From contig CANTUZ010000002.1 of NCBI GenBank assembly GCA_947846985.1, positions 18,429,587-18,493,586 on the forward strand: DNA of 64,000 nt, in the 5' to 3' direction. The DNA is from Fratercula arctica. Lineage: Eukaryota > Chordata > Aves > Charadriiformes > Alcidae. How positions within the stretch are numbered: position 1 is the first letter of the stretch; each line of letters starts with the position of its first letter. A model generated the notes under the pieces. The model worked only from the letters and a program-made list of their open reading frames with translations. It did not search any database and was not told the DNA's origin. Positions 25,262 to 39,100 of the stretch are shown here, one piece after another. The position numbers were made by a program, and so were the translations under genes.

Positions 25262-26502
25262 GTTTGTTGACGTTCTTTTGATCAATTTTAAACCGATTGA
25301 AAAAGGTTTAGAAAGTATCAGATACCCTAAGTTAGCTCTGATTTCTCACAAACTGCCCTCAGTGGATCTGCCTTTACTTTTTGTGAATTAGGTGCCATTT
25401 TTGGCTCCTGACTACTCTGCAGCCTTGCAAAGTGGGATTGCGTAGGTTAATCGGGGTGACAGTCTGCTTGCATGTTATATGCCTGTTTCATATGGCATCA
25501 TTATTAGAAAGTTAATTGTTTGTTCATTAGATTCTACAAGCCTGTTGCTTTAATCTGCATTAAAGGAAAAAAAATGATTGCATTTGTTGGTTTAAGGAAA
25601 TGAAAAATCTCTTGACTGTTACTTTCATTGATAGAGGGGCTATCGCAATACCACATCGTTAACAAGAGAATCTGATTAACAACAGAATCCGATTGTATTC
25701 AGTGGGGCTTATTATATGATAAACAATAAACTGACTATTACTGTATTTATTTTATGTATTTTACCGGCAAACATTTTCCTTAAAAGGTGCACTGAAATTC
25801 TCTTTCTTATCCAAATGAACAAATGTAGGATTTTTAAAAATAGCATCCTATATTTTTTAATAGAACATTTGTATTAATTATGTCTGTGGGTGCTTTTTTC
25901 ATTCAGTTGTGACATGGAGATACACTGACAGGAACAAATGCTGCAGAACATTGTCAGAAATGTGTAGGTGAATTTTTAGAAGAATATGTTTCAATTTGTA
26001 ATCAATTTAAATTCTCTGCTCCAATTTCAGTTTGTACTCACATTTCTTTGGTTTGTACTTCCCTTTAAAAGATTGGTTGCAGGACAATTAAAAGAGTACA
26101 GCTTAAGCAAATACACTTAAATATGACATAGTACTCAGAAGAAGCAAATTTCAAGTTATGATAGCAAGAACTCAGCTTATTCACACAGATTTTAAAATGT
26201 TTTTCATTGATTTAGGGCACTTCTCAGTTTTTTTCTACCTGTCTTGTGCTGCTCGTGAACAAATCAGACCCAGACACTGTTTTCTACAGTTAACTAACTT
26301 GGAATAGCTGGAACATCTGAGAACGCTGGGAACTACTGTGAGCAATGTGTGAACAGAAGAAAATGAAAATAATTTTCTAATGCTGAAGTCTAAAATTCTT
26401 TTGTCTAGTTTTAGTTACAGCAATTTAAAACATGTAGAGAAAGCCCCTTGCTAAATATTAGGTATTTGATGCATTACTGTGTCTTTCCTCCTTTGTTTTC
26501 AG
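25262..26502 (+). other. MKX: MKX intron 3
   Basis: A 1.24 kb intron from GTTTGT to TTTTCAG. It is AT-rich with no recognisable exon, repeat or mobile element. Read-through from exon 3 stops after a few codons. Confidence 0.9.
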
Positions 26503-26838
26503 ATGGAGAAAATCCTCCAAGAAACCATATGAATGAAGGAGGATATAGCAAACCAGTTCATCACACTGTGATTAAAACTGAAAATTCAGTAATAAAAACA
26601 GGAGTGAGACCAGAAACAAGTGCCAATGAGGATTACGTGTCACCCCCCAAATACAAAAGCAGCTTATTGAATCGTTACCTAAATGACTCGTTGAGACATG
26701 TCATGGCTACTAATGCGGCTATGATGGAAAAAACAAGGCAAAGGAATCACTCCGGTTCATTTAGTTCCAATGAATTTGAGGAGGAATTGGTGTCTCCGTC
26801 ATCATCAGAGACAGAAGGCAATTTTGTCTACCGGACAG
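26503..26838 (+). CDS. MKX: MKX coding exon 4 (repression region)
   Basis: Encodes two bases of codon 166, residues 167-277 and one base of codon 278. It starts after TTTGTTTTCAG and ends CGGACAG before GTAAGG (phase 1). It holds the conserved blocks SSLLNRYLNDSLRHVM (218-233) and SGSFSSNEFEEELVSPSSSE (249-268). This part of MKX is where mouse work placed transcriptional repressor domains that recruit Sin3/HDAC complexes; assigning them here is by family. The frame continues open past the donor for another 73 codons, so intron retention would give an alternative C-terminus (see findings). Confidence 0.96.
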
Positions 26839-26940
26839 GTAAGGGATTCTTTCTGCATCATTTCTATCTAATACAGCTGGTTTTAGTGGATGGTGTCACC
26901 TGGAATGAGTGTCACCTGATGGTGCCTTTTATGAGACTGG

Positions 26941-27035
26941 GTAACTCCTGTCCATCCTCTCATACAAGGATGGATGACTCCTGTCCATCCTCTCATATGA
27001 GAGGGGGTTGCTCCTGTCCATCCTTTTATTCACTG
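26941..27035 (+). repeat. 33-base tandem repeat, three copies
   Basis: The core CTCCTGTCCATCCTYT recurs at 26945, 26978 and 27011, a strict 33-base period with diverging spacers. It starts about 100 bases downstream of the MKX exon 4 donor. Since 33 is a multiple of three, it encodes an 11-residue repeat (core CPSS/CPSF) in the read-through frame of exon 4. A smaller direct repeat of GTGTCACCTG (26893 and 26909) precedes it. Confidence 0.9.
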
Positions 27036-29639
27036 GAGAAGTTCTATCAACAGTATTGAAGTTAAATGCTGTTATTGACCACTAATGAAGCTGCTTTGCT
27101 TTTTGAACGGAACTATGGGTCTGATTCTTGAAATGCCACTTATAGGCCAGTTTTGTCAGCACTAAGACAAGCCTAAAGAAGGACAAACCTCTTGGGCATT
27201 CTGTTACAATAAGGGAGGACTAGAGGGCTGAAGTACTCCATGGCTCCAGCTGGAAGGAAGAGGAGGGCTTTGAAATTTCAAGGTGGCTGTTTGTGGCACT
27301 TACCTGAGCTATATGCCTCCCAATGGAGTGCACATGAACATCTTCCCCTCTTGTGCAGCATTTTTTCTGTCTTCACAGAGCCTCCTCCGGTGCGTGGCCC
27401 TTTGGTGCTCATGCATCTCTTAGGAATACGTGGATTAGTTTAGAGCAATTTCTGCATCACTCTCCAGGCGTGGTGCACTGAACTAAGGGGTCATAGACTT
27501 AGCCATTAAATATCTTGGCTTAGCGGGTTTTTTTTGAAGGATTACACATAATTTATTATTTTAATGTTATCAATAAAAATACAAAAACATGATTTATATC
27601 ATCCGCTGTGTTACCAGCCAGAAGGTGGCACATGGGACTGCCTGGTTCATGCCAGTAAATTGTTGTAAATCAGGGCAAGATCAGGACCTGCTCACCTCCC
27701 TGTGGGGCAGGGAGTGCTGGAAGGCTCCTCTTGAGAAGCTTGTTCTGTATTTCTTTGGGGACGTAAGGCAAAGGTGGTTGCTGAGCCCTCATCTTCGAAA
27801 AATATGAAGTCTTGCATCCCAATTTCTGGAGGTCTCCGCCAGCGTCTCAGGTTTTCCACCCATCGCAGTGGCACTTCATGTTGTCCCAGTGCCTTTCTCA
27901 GGGGGTTATTCTGCCAGGGCCCACCCTGTGGGCAGCATCGCTTTTTCTGATGGATGAAAATTGATGAAAAGTACTGGAGGGCTTTGCACTAAAATTAATA
28001 CAGATTTAGATGTTTTACTTGGTTCCCCTTGGCTTTCTCAGCAGGCAGGTCTGGGTGCCCCTTGCCTTTGCATCCTCTCATGTTTGCAGCCTTCGCCCTT
28101 GCTTTCCTGGCCTGTTTCGTGTGATGGGGCCGCAAGGGTTTCAGGAGGCTGTGTGTTCTAGTGGGGGTAGGAGGACCTTGCTCCATGCAGGTTGTCAGGG
28201 GATGACCAAGGCGGGAGTGGGGACCCCGTAGAGAAACGGGATCTCATGGGGAGCAAGAATAGTGCATGCACAATGAGTAAGTTTCAAAATTAACTCTCTC
28301 TGTTCATTTAGCTGCCTTTTTTTTCAACATACCAAATGCATTTGGTCTGCATTATGGGTGTATCGTCTGCCAAGTTTTATTTTTAAGTGAAAAGTTACTC
28401 AAGAACAGATGCATCAGCTCAGATATGTAAACTTCTGCTTTTCTGTACTTTTATACCATAACTTAAAAATGGACACAATGACTTTTTAAAAATTGTAATA
28501 AATTTGCTACTGGATTAAGCTCTTCTTGCCAAGTTTCAAGCTGCACTGAAAAATACGGTCCTTAATGAGAAGGCTGAGACAGGCATGCTGTAACTGTATG
28601 AATTCACAAGCTGGGCTGGAATGACTAAAACCCAGTATATTTGTCCTTAGAGTTCATAACTGACATTCCTGGAACTCGTCTTGACATCGTAGTTAAGTCG
28701 GTTCTTAAGTATCTTTGTTAACATTTTGAAGTGCTATGGCCTTTGCTGAGACCAACAGCTCTGAGGATATAGTTTTATTCTTTTTACACTTCCAAAGCAG
28801 ACAAGCAGTAGCCTGCTGATAGAAAGAAAAACGTATCTGCACACAACATATTATTTGGTATATCGTTCTTATATATGCATGCAGGTTCAGGAAAAAACAC
28901 GTAAAAATAGGCTTTTTTCAGCTACAATATTACAGTCCCATTAATGATTTTCTGATGATGTTATAACATGCAGAAATTGAGCCCTTCATTAACAAAGCAG
29001 ATATTTTTAATTTATCATCCATTCATGAAATCTATTTACAAATACATGAAATCATTCAAATTATTTTTAGATAGGAAGAGATAAATAAGAATGTTTATTT
29101 TTTTATGTCTTTTCTCTGTAATTTAAATACCTGGGATGTCAGTTCTCGGTGCAGTCGTGTAGCAAACCTGTATCTCTGTTCTTAAAAATAGCTGCAATCC
29201 ATTTTGGTTAAGCAAAATACCAGGGTACGTCTGACTGCACCACTCATGCCTTCCTGAAAGCAGCAAGTGTATTTTTAAGTGAGATATCACCACTTACAAA
29301 GAGCTCCCCGCTGCAATTTTTTTGTTAAGTGAAACAGCTAATTTTTAACGCAAAAAGGGTGGAAGCAGAATTGTGAAGTCCCTACTAGATGTTTTAGTTT
29401 TTATGTAGACATTTTGAGTAGTGTTTCAAAAAGCACAGAGTGGGAAACTGGTGGACATTTTATTTTTGAGAAACATTTGGCAAGGTTGCTGTGCTCCTAA
29501 GAGCAGGCAGTCATTGGTGTTGAAGCAAAATTCTTTATGGTGCTTCCCTGGAAAAACAACGTTTTGTGAGTAGAGAGCTTACTCACTGCGTCTGGTTCGT
29601 GTTATGGGCCAGTTCCTGATTTCAGGTACATCCGTGTGT

Positions 29640-30120
29640 CGTGAGCAACTCCGCGCGCAGGGTGCCCAGGTCACTGTGGCCACGTGCGTCTCAACAGCCT
29701 GCGCCGAATTAACGGGGCAGGAGCACAGCGTCCAGTGACAAAAACAAGAAATTGCAGTTTAAAGTTTATAAGGAAAACGGGTTGTGCAGTTTCCCGTTTC
29801 AGTCATTAACATGCTTATAAACACGGGACCATATGCTGCTCTAGCTTCAGGCAACTGGGAAATCCCGTGTAAAGATCAAGGACAGGCTGTATAACCAACT
29901 GGCGGCCGCGCTTTGTCCCCCTGCACGAGTATTGCGAGCTCCTGGGGGGCAGCTTTAGTGCTGGGGTGGCAGCAGCAGACCCCGGTCCCAGGTCCCTCGT
30001 GGGTACGGTGCCTGCACTGCTCCGTCCCGCTCCGGGAGCCGGGGAGCTGCTGCGGGAGGCAGGACGGACGGATGGATGGCACGGGAGGGACAGAGCAGCC
30101 GGGAGAGCATGCAGCCCTAC
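29640..30120. promoter_or_regulatory. Intronic CpG-rich patch, possible regulatory element
   Basis: CpG and GC content rise clearly above the surrounding AT-rich intron, especially 29640-29730 and 29900-30100, with CCGCGCGC, GCGGCCGC and similar motifs. In a gene-poor intron this may be an enhancer or alternative promoter. A decayed GC-rich insertion is equally possible. Confidence 0.3.
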
Positions 30121-33100
30121 TCAGATATGTCCCATGTGTGAGCGTTTCTGTCCTAACCTGATATGCTTATGTATATAACGGGACATACGTGAATGCGTTC
30201 ACTTAAGGCTGAAAATTTCAGTTCGGATTAATCCTAGTGCAGGTATAATACATAAATATATATAATTGGTCAAATATGTGTCTTAACCTGACCATGGAAA
30301 GACTTGGTTCAGTGTTTTTGTTTAGTTAAAAGTCTGTGTTGGAGAACAAGTTTTCATTAACTCCTTGGCGTGCTGTCATTCACAGCAGGTTCTCTGTGTG
30401 ACAGCAATAACTAAAACCAGACTTGCCTATCTGTATTTGTTGTACAAATGCACGCAGAAACAACAGTCGGACTCCAACGAGCACTCCAGAAGTCTACAAG
30501 GAAAAGATCCAATAATGTTTATAGTGAGGTTGGAAGTAAATCTAAAGCGGCAACGTCATTCTTTGGTTTACGGATCACTAAAATGCTGACTTTTTCTGTA
30601 ATCACGCAATGCTCTGCGAGTACCCCATCGTCGGTCACCTGCGGGAACAAAATGTTCTGCGTCGTTATAGCGCAAGGAAATGAAAAATCCCAGCTTTCTG
30701 GGATATCGCTGTCTGGTGAGCCGCGTTTGGTGAATGAAAGCAAAAGTTAAAATGAGAGAAAGAGGGATGAAATGGCAGAACAGGGAGTTTTCTAACTCCT
30801 CTGTAGGCAGATTTTCATTGATTTCACTTTCTATGTTACTTAGCACAGTAGAAAAGCCAGAACAAATAAAAATAGTGAGGAAACTAAAGACTTGCAGGCC
30901 TGGAAAGGAGGGTGGCTTTTAAAAAAATCTCCTGAATGACTGGTTGATTTTTGAAGATGTTTGATCTCTATTTTTAGACGTTTATACTCAGGATTGTGCT
31001 CTGTTTCTGATGTTTTCATTACTACTGCCTTTTTCTTTCCTCTCGCCTTCCTTTCTTTCTTTCATTTGGATCCTGCAAAGTTTGTGATTTATAAAGCATG
31101 ATCCTGAGTTGTTCATTGCAGCACGCTGAGCACCTCTGATGAGACCCTCAGCACGCTGCAGGATCAGACCCACATTCATATAGAGCACTTAACTGTTAGG
31201 GTATAGCCATGCCCAGAAGTGCTATAGCGAGACACACGTGAGCTGCAGAATAGTGCTGTGATTTTGTGTGGTCCTTGCCAACTTTTCCTCGCAATTCAAC
31301 ATTTTTAGAAATTAACATGTAATTTAAAAATGAGCTATAAAATTTAAAAGCATAATATGAACACAATGGAACCTGTTTTCAGAAACAGCTCGAGGGACCC
31401 GCAAAAAACGCTCGTACCAGCGACTTTTGCAAGTTTGATCTAAACGGTGCTGGAGACCTTGGGGATACTTTAAAATAAATGGTAACCTGGGAGAGCTGAA
31501 GGAGGTCCTTGTTGCAGATTCTAATGTCATCCAGAAGTGAAATGGAAAAGGGGGAATGTCAAGTACTGTATTAAATGCACACAGCAGCATAACTGCAATT
31601 GAAGGTTACACAGTTAAGATCATATTTCTGCAGGAATTTTATTATTACATGACCTGATTCGTCAACACTGAAATAGCATGGAATTGAGAATTGAGGAGAG
31701 GATTGCCTTTAATTTGCTGTTCTGTTGTTTTTTCTAAAGAAAGATTAAAAGGAAACGGCTTTACTGCAGGGACAGCGTCAGGTTTAATATACCAGATGTG
31801 ATAGCCCAAACTTGAGAATTTTAAAGATCCTGCCCGCTCCCTGTTACTTAAGTTGGTTATTTACTTTTTGCATTTCTTTCCGTTTAAACAGCAAAAATCA
31901 AATAAGCTGTTTTTTAATTCCCTTTAGTTCCTCACTATTTGAGCTGTGCAGAGAATGGGTCAGGAGTATTTCCACGTGAAAACAGTGCTTCATCAAAACT
32001 GATTCTTTTTTTTTTTGTGGAAAGGGAGCAGTTTCAGCCTCTCTGGGGTGGGGGAATGGAGGAGGAGAGCTCTGGGTGGGCTGGGAGCATCGACGGTGCT
32101 GGGGGTAGAACACCCTCCCAAAATCCTGGGCACCCAGGGGCTGGCAGTGGACAGGGGAGAGCTGTGCCTGGAGCCAGCCCCACCAGGAGGGAAGCAGCAT
32201 TCCTGGCAGTTTTAGCTTTTCTGAGCCATTTCTCTCCGCTCCCTGCTTTTAATGGTCAGTTTTGTGGGAAAAGAGAGTACTTGTTTTCTCACAGGTGCTG
32301 GGTGCAAACACTGTGCATCCTTGTTTTATCTGTTTGTTTTCAGATGCAAATGGCTGTGAATGTTTTGGGCTTTTTTTTTGCTTTTTTTTTTAAACCAAAA
32401 TATTAAAGATTCTGGAGATTGGGCTATGTGCGAGTCAGATGTGCTTCTAATAGCAGCATGTTCATGGGTGTAATTTGGGTATAATTGCCACGGAGACCCC
32501 ACGGAGCAGACGAGGTGCGTGTGCACCTCTGCTGGCTTTGCTTCTGTTGATGTCATGGCAATTTTTCCGCGTACTTCAGTAAAAACTAGCTTGAGCCAGT
32601 TGCTTGGCCGCAGAGGGTTTTATTCAAGTCAGCTTGCTTCAGGGCAGCATGTCTCGGGACTCCTGACAGCTTTATCATGGCAGAGAATGAGATGTTCTTG
32701 CATGAATGATTTGAAATGGAAAAGATGACAACATCTGACCAAAAAAATCAGAGACCAAAAAAAATCAGGGGATCAGCCATGTTTCCATGGCCACAGCTTG
32801 CTGCTGCCCGTGCCGGTACAGCAGCCCGCCTCTGTTTCTCCAAGACCATTAAAATTTCCCCAATGCAAATATTTGCAGCAGCAGCCAAAAAAGCAGCAGA
32901 CCCCTGTGCTTGCCCAAGACCTTTCTCAGACACAGCAGGAAAAATGTATGGTGCTGTCACTGATCGCTAACAACTCTATATTTTAATACTCCTCTTCAGA
33001 GTTAGCCAATGCTCCAGGCCTCAGCAAGGGCTGTTCCCTGGCAAGCCTCGGGCCTCATTCATTTAGCGAAGGTGTGTGTTCAAAGAGAAAGAAATATTTA

Positions 33101-36100
33101 TCCCCATTTTTCCCATTGTTCAAAACTTCTTCAGAATTATGCTTGGTCTTAAAACCTGGGACCAGCCCAAATGCGAATGTTTCAGGAAATTATGTGGATG
33201 GAAAAGCACATGGTCATAAATCAGACTGTTTTCCAGTTTTAGCTGTAGACTGCATGGCTAGTAATGAATATAATAGGGAAATTAGTAAGAAAATTAGCAG
33301 TTAATTTAAGGAGTATTTAAAGAGTGTGTGAAACTACAGCTTGGGAAAACTGATTTAGTGGAATGGATGTGATTCCTTCTCCCCTGCCATTGCCTGAGCA
33401 GGATTTTCCCCGCTAGCCAAATTTCTGTGCAGATGTCTTACTGCAGAAACGCTGGGTTTCCATGCTGCCTTGCAGCGCTTCAGCTGGCCTGACTTTTGCA
33501 CCGATTCAGGGCATCCTCAGCCTTGCAAACACCATCACCCGGCTGCAGCCACTGCCGCTGTGAGCGGTCGCGTGCCTTGCAAAGGGGAGCACGACTCAAA
33601 CAAGGGAGCGGGGTTCGGGGGGAGATAATGAGATGAGATAATGGGGGAACGCACCAGCTGGAGCAGAGCAGCAGGAAGCCCTGGGCGCTGCAGCCAGGGA
33701 TGGAGCAGTGCGGCATCAGTCAGGGGATGTAGGCCAATGAACATGAAAAATATGGCACGATTTTAAACAGAAAAGAGAAGAAGAGTGCTTGCAAAGACAG
33801 AAATGCAGAGACGTGTGCTGTCACCCCATCAGGAGTGACTTTGAAATCACGCACTTAACTTTATATATCAGTGGTTGGAAAGTGCTTTTGAGTGCAAAGC
33901 CATGGCTGGAGGCAGATCACCCCAGTGCTGGGCTGCGAGCAAGGCCTGCTCAGGCTCTGATGCCAAAATGTGCCTGTTCTTCTCCTCGGGGCTCACGTGG
34001 GTCTCCAGCTGGCTCTGCCCCTGCACCGAGACATCTGCCCGTAGCACCTGCATGGAGAAGAAAGAGAAATTACGGAGACAAAAACCTTCCTTTTTGCCCA
34101 GTGAATTGCTTTTACATACGAAAAGTAATCTGTCATCTCCTTCGCGAGTAACTGCTGTCTTCGGTGGCACTTATTAGCACAGTAATCTCTGTGCAGTGCA
34201 GCAGAGTGTGACCAGGAGGGGACGGGGTGCAGGAAAGTCGGGCACAGGTGGGACAGGGTGGTGGCAGGAAGGGGGACGAGGGCTGGGCTTTTCACATTCT
34301 GGGGCAGTAAATTTAAAGGAATGGCAAGCCCATAAAAGTTTCACTTCTTTCTGGAAAAGTGTCTGAATTGAAACTTCATACCTGGCCTGGGATTCCTGCG
34401 TGTCCCAGCCTCCTTCTGCTGCTGGGGAGAAATAACGTGACTTTGGGTAACATCCTTGTAGCGTGGACTGTCCCCCGCGCAGTGTTAGAGTGCTGCTGTT
34501 CATGTTGCTGTAGTTAAGGCTGTATCTGTGTTTCCATTAGAACCCTTTTAATCTGCAAATTTATGACCCAGCTGTAAAAATTCAATCCAGACTGAAACTT
34601 GGCATGGGCAGCATTCATTCTCCCATCTGTGGAAGGGATTTAAGCAGGTACATCCCAGTAATAACCATCCGAGTTAGGCTTGTAAATTTGGAGCATGATG
34701 ACTGCTGAATAAAACTGTGAGCTTCTCAGTAGTCCTGGAGTTTCAAATATTTTATGCCCGTGGTGAGACTAGTGGAAAGCAGTTTGTTTGCATTCAGTCG
34801 TATAGCTGTAAATAAAGAAAATGGTTTGGTTTTTTCTGTGTTTGCTTACATGCACAAGCATATGCATTTTCCTTACCATGGCAATATTTTGATGTGGGTG
34901 GCAAACACAAGAAACTCTGCAGGGTCTTACTCCAAAGCAGGGTTTGATCACTCCCAGGTACCACAAGAAATTGTGTTCATGCTGATGCAAACGGTAGATT
35001 TTATCTGTTGATTGTAATAGAAAAAAATTGGGAAATAAAAAGACCAGATTGTTTTCTTTTGAGTGGGATTTTTGATTGGATTCTTCTTAAAATATCTTCA
35101 AAACTGATTCAGTATTGAACTGCAAGATTATCTTTATTCACCATTACTTCCTCCCATTTTAATTTTCTTTTCTAAAAAGCTACACACCAAACGTCCGTTA
35201 CCAGATAGACTAGTAATCTTATCTGATCCAGCAAATCCTATTTCCCTTTGCAGGTTTGTGGTTTTTGAAAGTCATTCTGTAACTTAAAAAAAACTCCTTT
35301 ATGTGTTTAACTGAAATTTTTTAGGTCATTTGTCCATAATGTGAATACCAGAAACATAATGATGAAAGCAGTTTAGCGAGACCAGACTTCTGATCTTCCA
35401 TGTGTATTCACAGAGAAGCTTTTGGGAGGGTTTTGGCACAATTTGAGAAGTGGATTGAAAGAATCTCTACGTGGACTAATGTTAGGCTGCAGATGACTTT
35501 ATACCCGTGCACTTGGAAAACTTCTTGACTGTATTTGGAAAATGCGGGGAACCTATGGGTATTGTCTGTGAATGAGAGTTTTGCCATCCTGATGGAGGAA
35601 GGGGAGCGCTCATAAAAACACCAGATACAGAAAAACGTCCCTCATCTTCATCTGTAGAGTTAAATTTATAATTATCCAAAACCAGAAAAGCAGAGCTGGA
35701 TTCAGTTTTATTTAATCCACTTCACTCCAAACTTAAAAATTTGTGTATGAGATACAAGGGGTAGATGTGGAAATTATCAGTGATTACTAAAGACCATTTG
35801 AGGTCTTTTATGCTTTATGGCATTAAATTGGCATCAGATAGCCGCTTCAGATCTGTTAAAGGAGAAATATGTCCTAACAGTCAAAGCATGCAGAAGGCTT
35901 GTATAATATAAGTGAGTTTTATGTGAGCTACAAAAAAAAAAGGAGCAGGAGTTTAAAGCAGGAAAGTAAGTTGGAGAAGTAAACTGCATTGTAGAAAATC
36001 TGGAAAAAGTAAAAACAATTCAAACAGAAAGAGATCAGATAAACAGCTAGAGCTGGAACAGCTGAAAAGAAACACACAAAAATAGGTAAAGCAAAATTCC

Positions 36101-39100
36101 AATGAGCCATGAAATGTGTTTTCCTTAATTTTTCACAGTGGCCTTGAAACCTGATGTTGGAGACTCTATCTCAGTTCTTTCACTGATGGCCAGAAGTTGA
36201 GGTTAGGATGACCAGATCGTTTGGTATGGCACTGACATTTCAAGTTAACAGGGATTGCCAAGACTCTCAGTTATGACACTAAAATATACCGCTATTTCTA
36301 GGGCCAATTTTCAGTCCCTCCCTCATGCCTCCACATTGATTTAGGCAACAGATGCATGAAAAGCAAAGCAACATTCAAAATAATCCCTTAGCTGAAGCTG
36401 GGGGAAGGCTGGCTAGTGGTCTGTAGCCAAAATTCCTTAAATGTTACAATGTTTTACATTTCTAAATGTAAAAGCTTTCTTTCCAATGTGAGGTACCAGC
36501 CAAATGTCTTAGTTACGGTATCTCAGAGTGAAAACTGGCATGTGGCCTTGTGGTCATTTGTGGGTATTGACAGATTTACACCATCGAAGATCAAGTTAAA
36601 TGTTGTCGGTTTCTCCATCTCCCCTTTACTTCGTCAGGCTTTTTTTTTTTTTTTTCTCTCAGTTACTATTTGTCAACTTAAATCCAGTTTGCTGGAAAAA
36701 TGAAGGCTCTTCACGACCTGGCTCTTCAGGAGCGAATTGCCTCAAATTCTTTCTGCTAGCCAAGGTATTTTGTAATGCATTGCAAAACAGCAGCAGGATT
36801 GCTCTGCTTGCACTAGGTGTACTTTGTGGGCTAGACACTGTGGGCAGTTTTAATGAGATCTTGGTGTGCTGGAGAATTTGTCTCGCCCGTTGACTTCACG
36901 GAGACTTTCATCCCAGGTCCCTGCTCTACTAATTGCTATTCCCACCCCAAGGAGCGGGTTCTGGCTTTGTCCCTTTGTGGGCTAAGCCATGGGGAGCCTG
37001 GACCAGCGGAGCTGGTGTGCAAATTCCACGGTCTGCTCCCGACTATTTGTGACAGCTTTGCCCAGGAGGGGTGGTGGGTTGCCCGTTACACGGACACACT
37101 AAAATTCATGGTCCTGCTTTTCTCCCTCTCGTGTTGTTTCGCTGGTGTCGCTGTTGGTTACTGCATCGCTAATTCATTTCCCCTGGATCCTCTTCAAATA
37201 GGAGCTTCCTCCAGAAGGCAACGGCCTTTGTTCCTTTATCAGGGAAAGCTCTGGGTGGCTGTAGCACTGTTTGTGCCAGCAGCGAAAGCAGTAAGAGCCC
37301 CGTATAACCTGTGAGACTAATGGCAGCTGGGGGAAGCTAATGGTGCTGGGCGAAGCTGGGTCCCTTCCCTGACCACAATATTCCTAATTATTGAATCTCC
37401 GTAGTACTGGGTGTTGAGAGACGCTTTTTGGGGAGAACCCAAAAAAGCTGTCCTGCTCCAGCCAGCTCCAGAGACTGTAGTGGTGTTTGTAAACCATACA
37501 ATCTTTCATACACACACACATATATTTCCTCAGTGCTCGATTACGATGATGATATCTGTGGAATTCAGGCCTGCTGCCTTTTGCTGTGCTTACTCCTCCA
37601 GCTGAGAGCGGCGCAGTAGTTCACCATGGCAGTGAACTTTGCAAAGACAGAGGAAAAGAGGCTCCTGACTGTGCATTCAGCAAATGATGAGATCTCTCCC
37701 TTTCAAATCCCATACCGCACTAAGGTGCTTACTCCAGCTTGCCCTGCAAAGCCCAAAATCCATATTCATGAAGGGCAGCAGAGAAGACGAGGCTGACCTG
37801 CAGGTATTAATCCCTGTGATCCTTTGTTTTATGCAAAGGCTTTTTTTTGCTGGCTAAACCAAAGTAAAGAAATGCTTGTTTAAACATTCTAAATTAATAA
37901 AAATGGCAGACATCTTTATAAGCCTGTTTAACTTTTGGTACTGTCTCGCAGTATTTCTGCTGCTGTTTGCATTCCTTGTCTAATGAGACTGTGAGTGATA
38001 ATAATTTCTCCTGGCTACAAGTGCACACAAGCATTAATTTGTGTTTGTTACATTTGTTGTGGATCTATATAGAGAAGAGGTCATTAATATTTCTCAGTCC
38101 TCTGTACCTCATTCAAGTCCCAGATTCATACCCCTGGTTCTCTCCCTTCTTATTTCAAAGAGGGCTAATAATTCCATCTGATGTCCACCTCAAAGTGCCT
38201 TTAGCTTCAGCTGATAATCGATGGACAGGCACTCAGATGTTTTCAAACCAAGCCTTTGGAAGTGCTTTATGTTGGACAAAGCAGAAATCCAGTGCGCCAA
38301 GATCTGCTCTGGTTTTTGAGTGTTTTGGCCCCAAAGCACGCTACATGGTTTGACACACAATGTTCATGTATTTGCAAAGCTTTCCAAACTTCATTTGGTG
38401 AACTCCAGCTGCTTTCAGTGGGATCTTTGCTTGCAGATCAAAGACTGTGACCCTCAGAGAATGTAAGTGCTCATATTTGGGTACTGCTCTTCCTTCATTC
38501 CTTGCACAAAATAGGAAAAATAAAGGCTGTGTTCAGCCCCATGGTACTGCTGCACTTGCTGAGGTTTGAGGAGCTCTTGTCATCTCTCTGCGGGTGTCGT
38601 GGTTGCTCAGAGACACCCGTTCCCTGCCCAGAGCAGCAGCAACACGCACCCCGATGTGAGCCCACCAAACCCCTCTTCTACCTTATGGCCTTACCCTCTT
38701 TCTACCCCATCCCAACAACATCCAGGCAGCAACTCCATGTTCCCCCAGGACTAAAAATCCTTTAACGGGTGGTGTGGGACATGGCTCTACTGGGGCAAAC
38801 TCGACTTGAGCTGCTGACCCCTGCCCACCCTCACCCATGGAGAGGCCGTGTACCACCACACACCACCTCCTGTGTATGAAAAACCATCCCGCAGCCCCAG
38901 CTGGGAACGGGAGGTCTTGGTAAAAAGCCAGGTCTGGGTGAGCTGGGCAAAGGGCAGCAGAGGAGGGTCGGAGCAAGGTGCGTCTGAACAGGGTAGTGGG
39001 GAGAGGTGGGTTTGCGCTGCCCCTCAGGGTTATCTGGTAACAGGGCTCACCTTCGTCCTTGGTGAGCTCTGCTCCATCTGAGGATTTTGCTCCCTTGGCC

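Noticed and set aside
31939..32406. 155-codon + strand open frame in intron 4
   Set aside because: It contains low-complexity poly-Phe/Gly segments from T and G runs. No domain is seen.
36853..37314. 153-codon + strand open frame in intron 4
   Set aside because: Composition is ordinary; no homology recognised and no supporting splice sites or poly(A) context.
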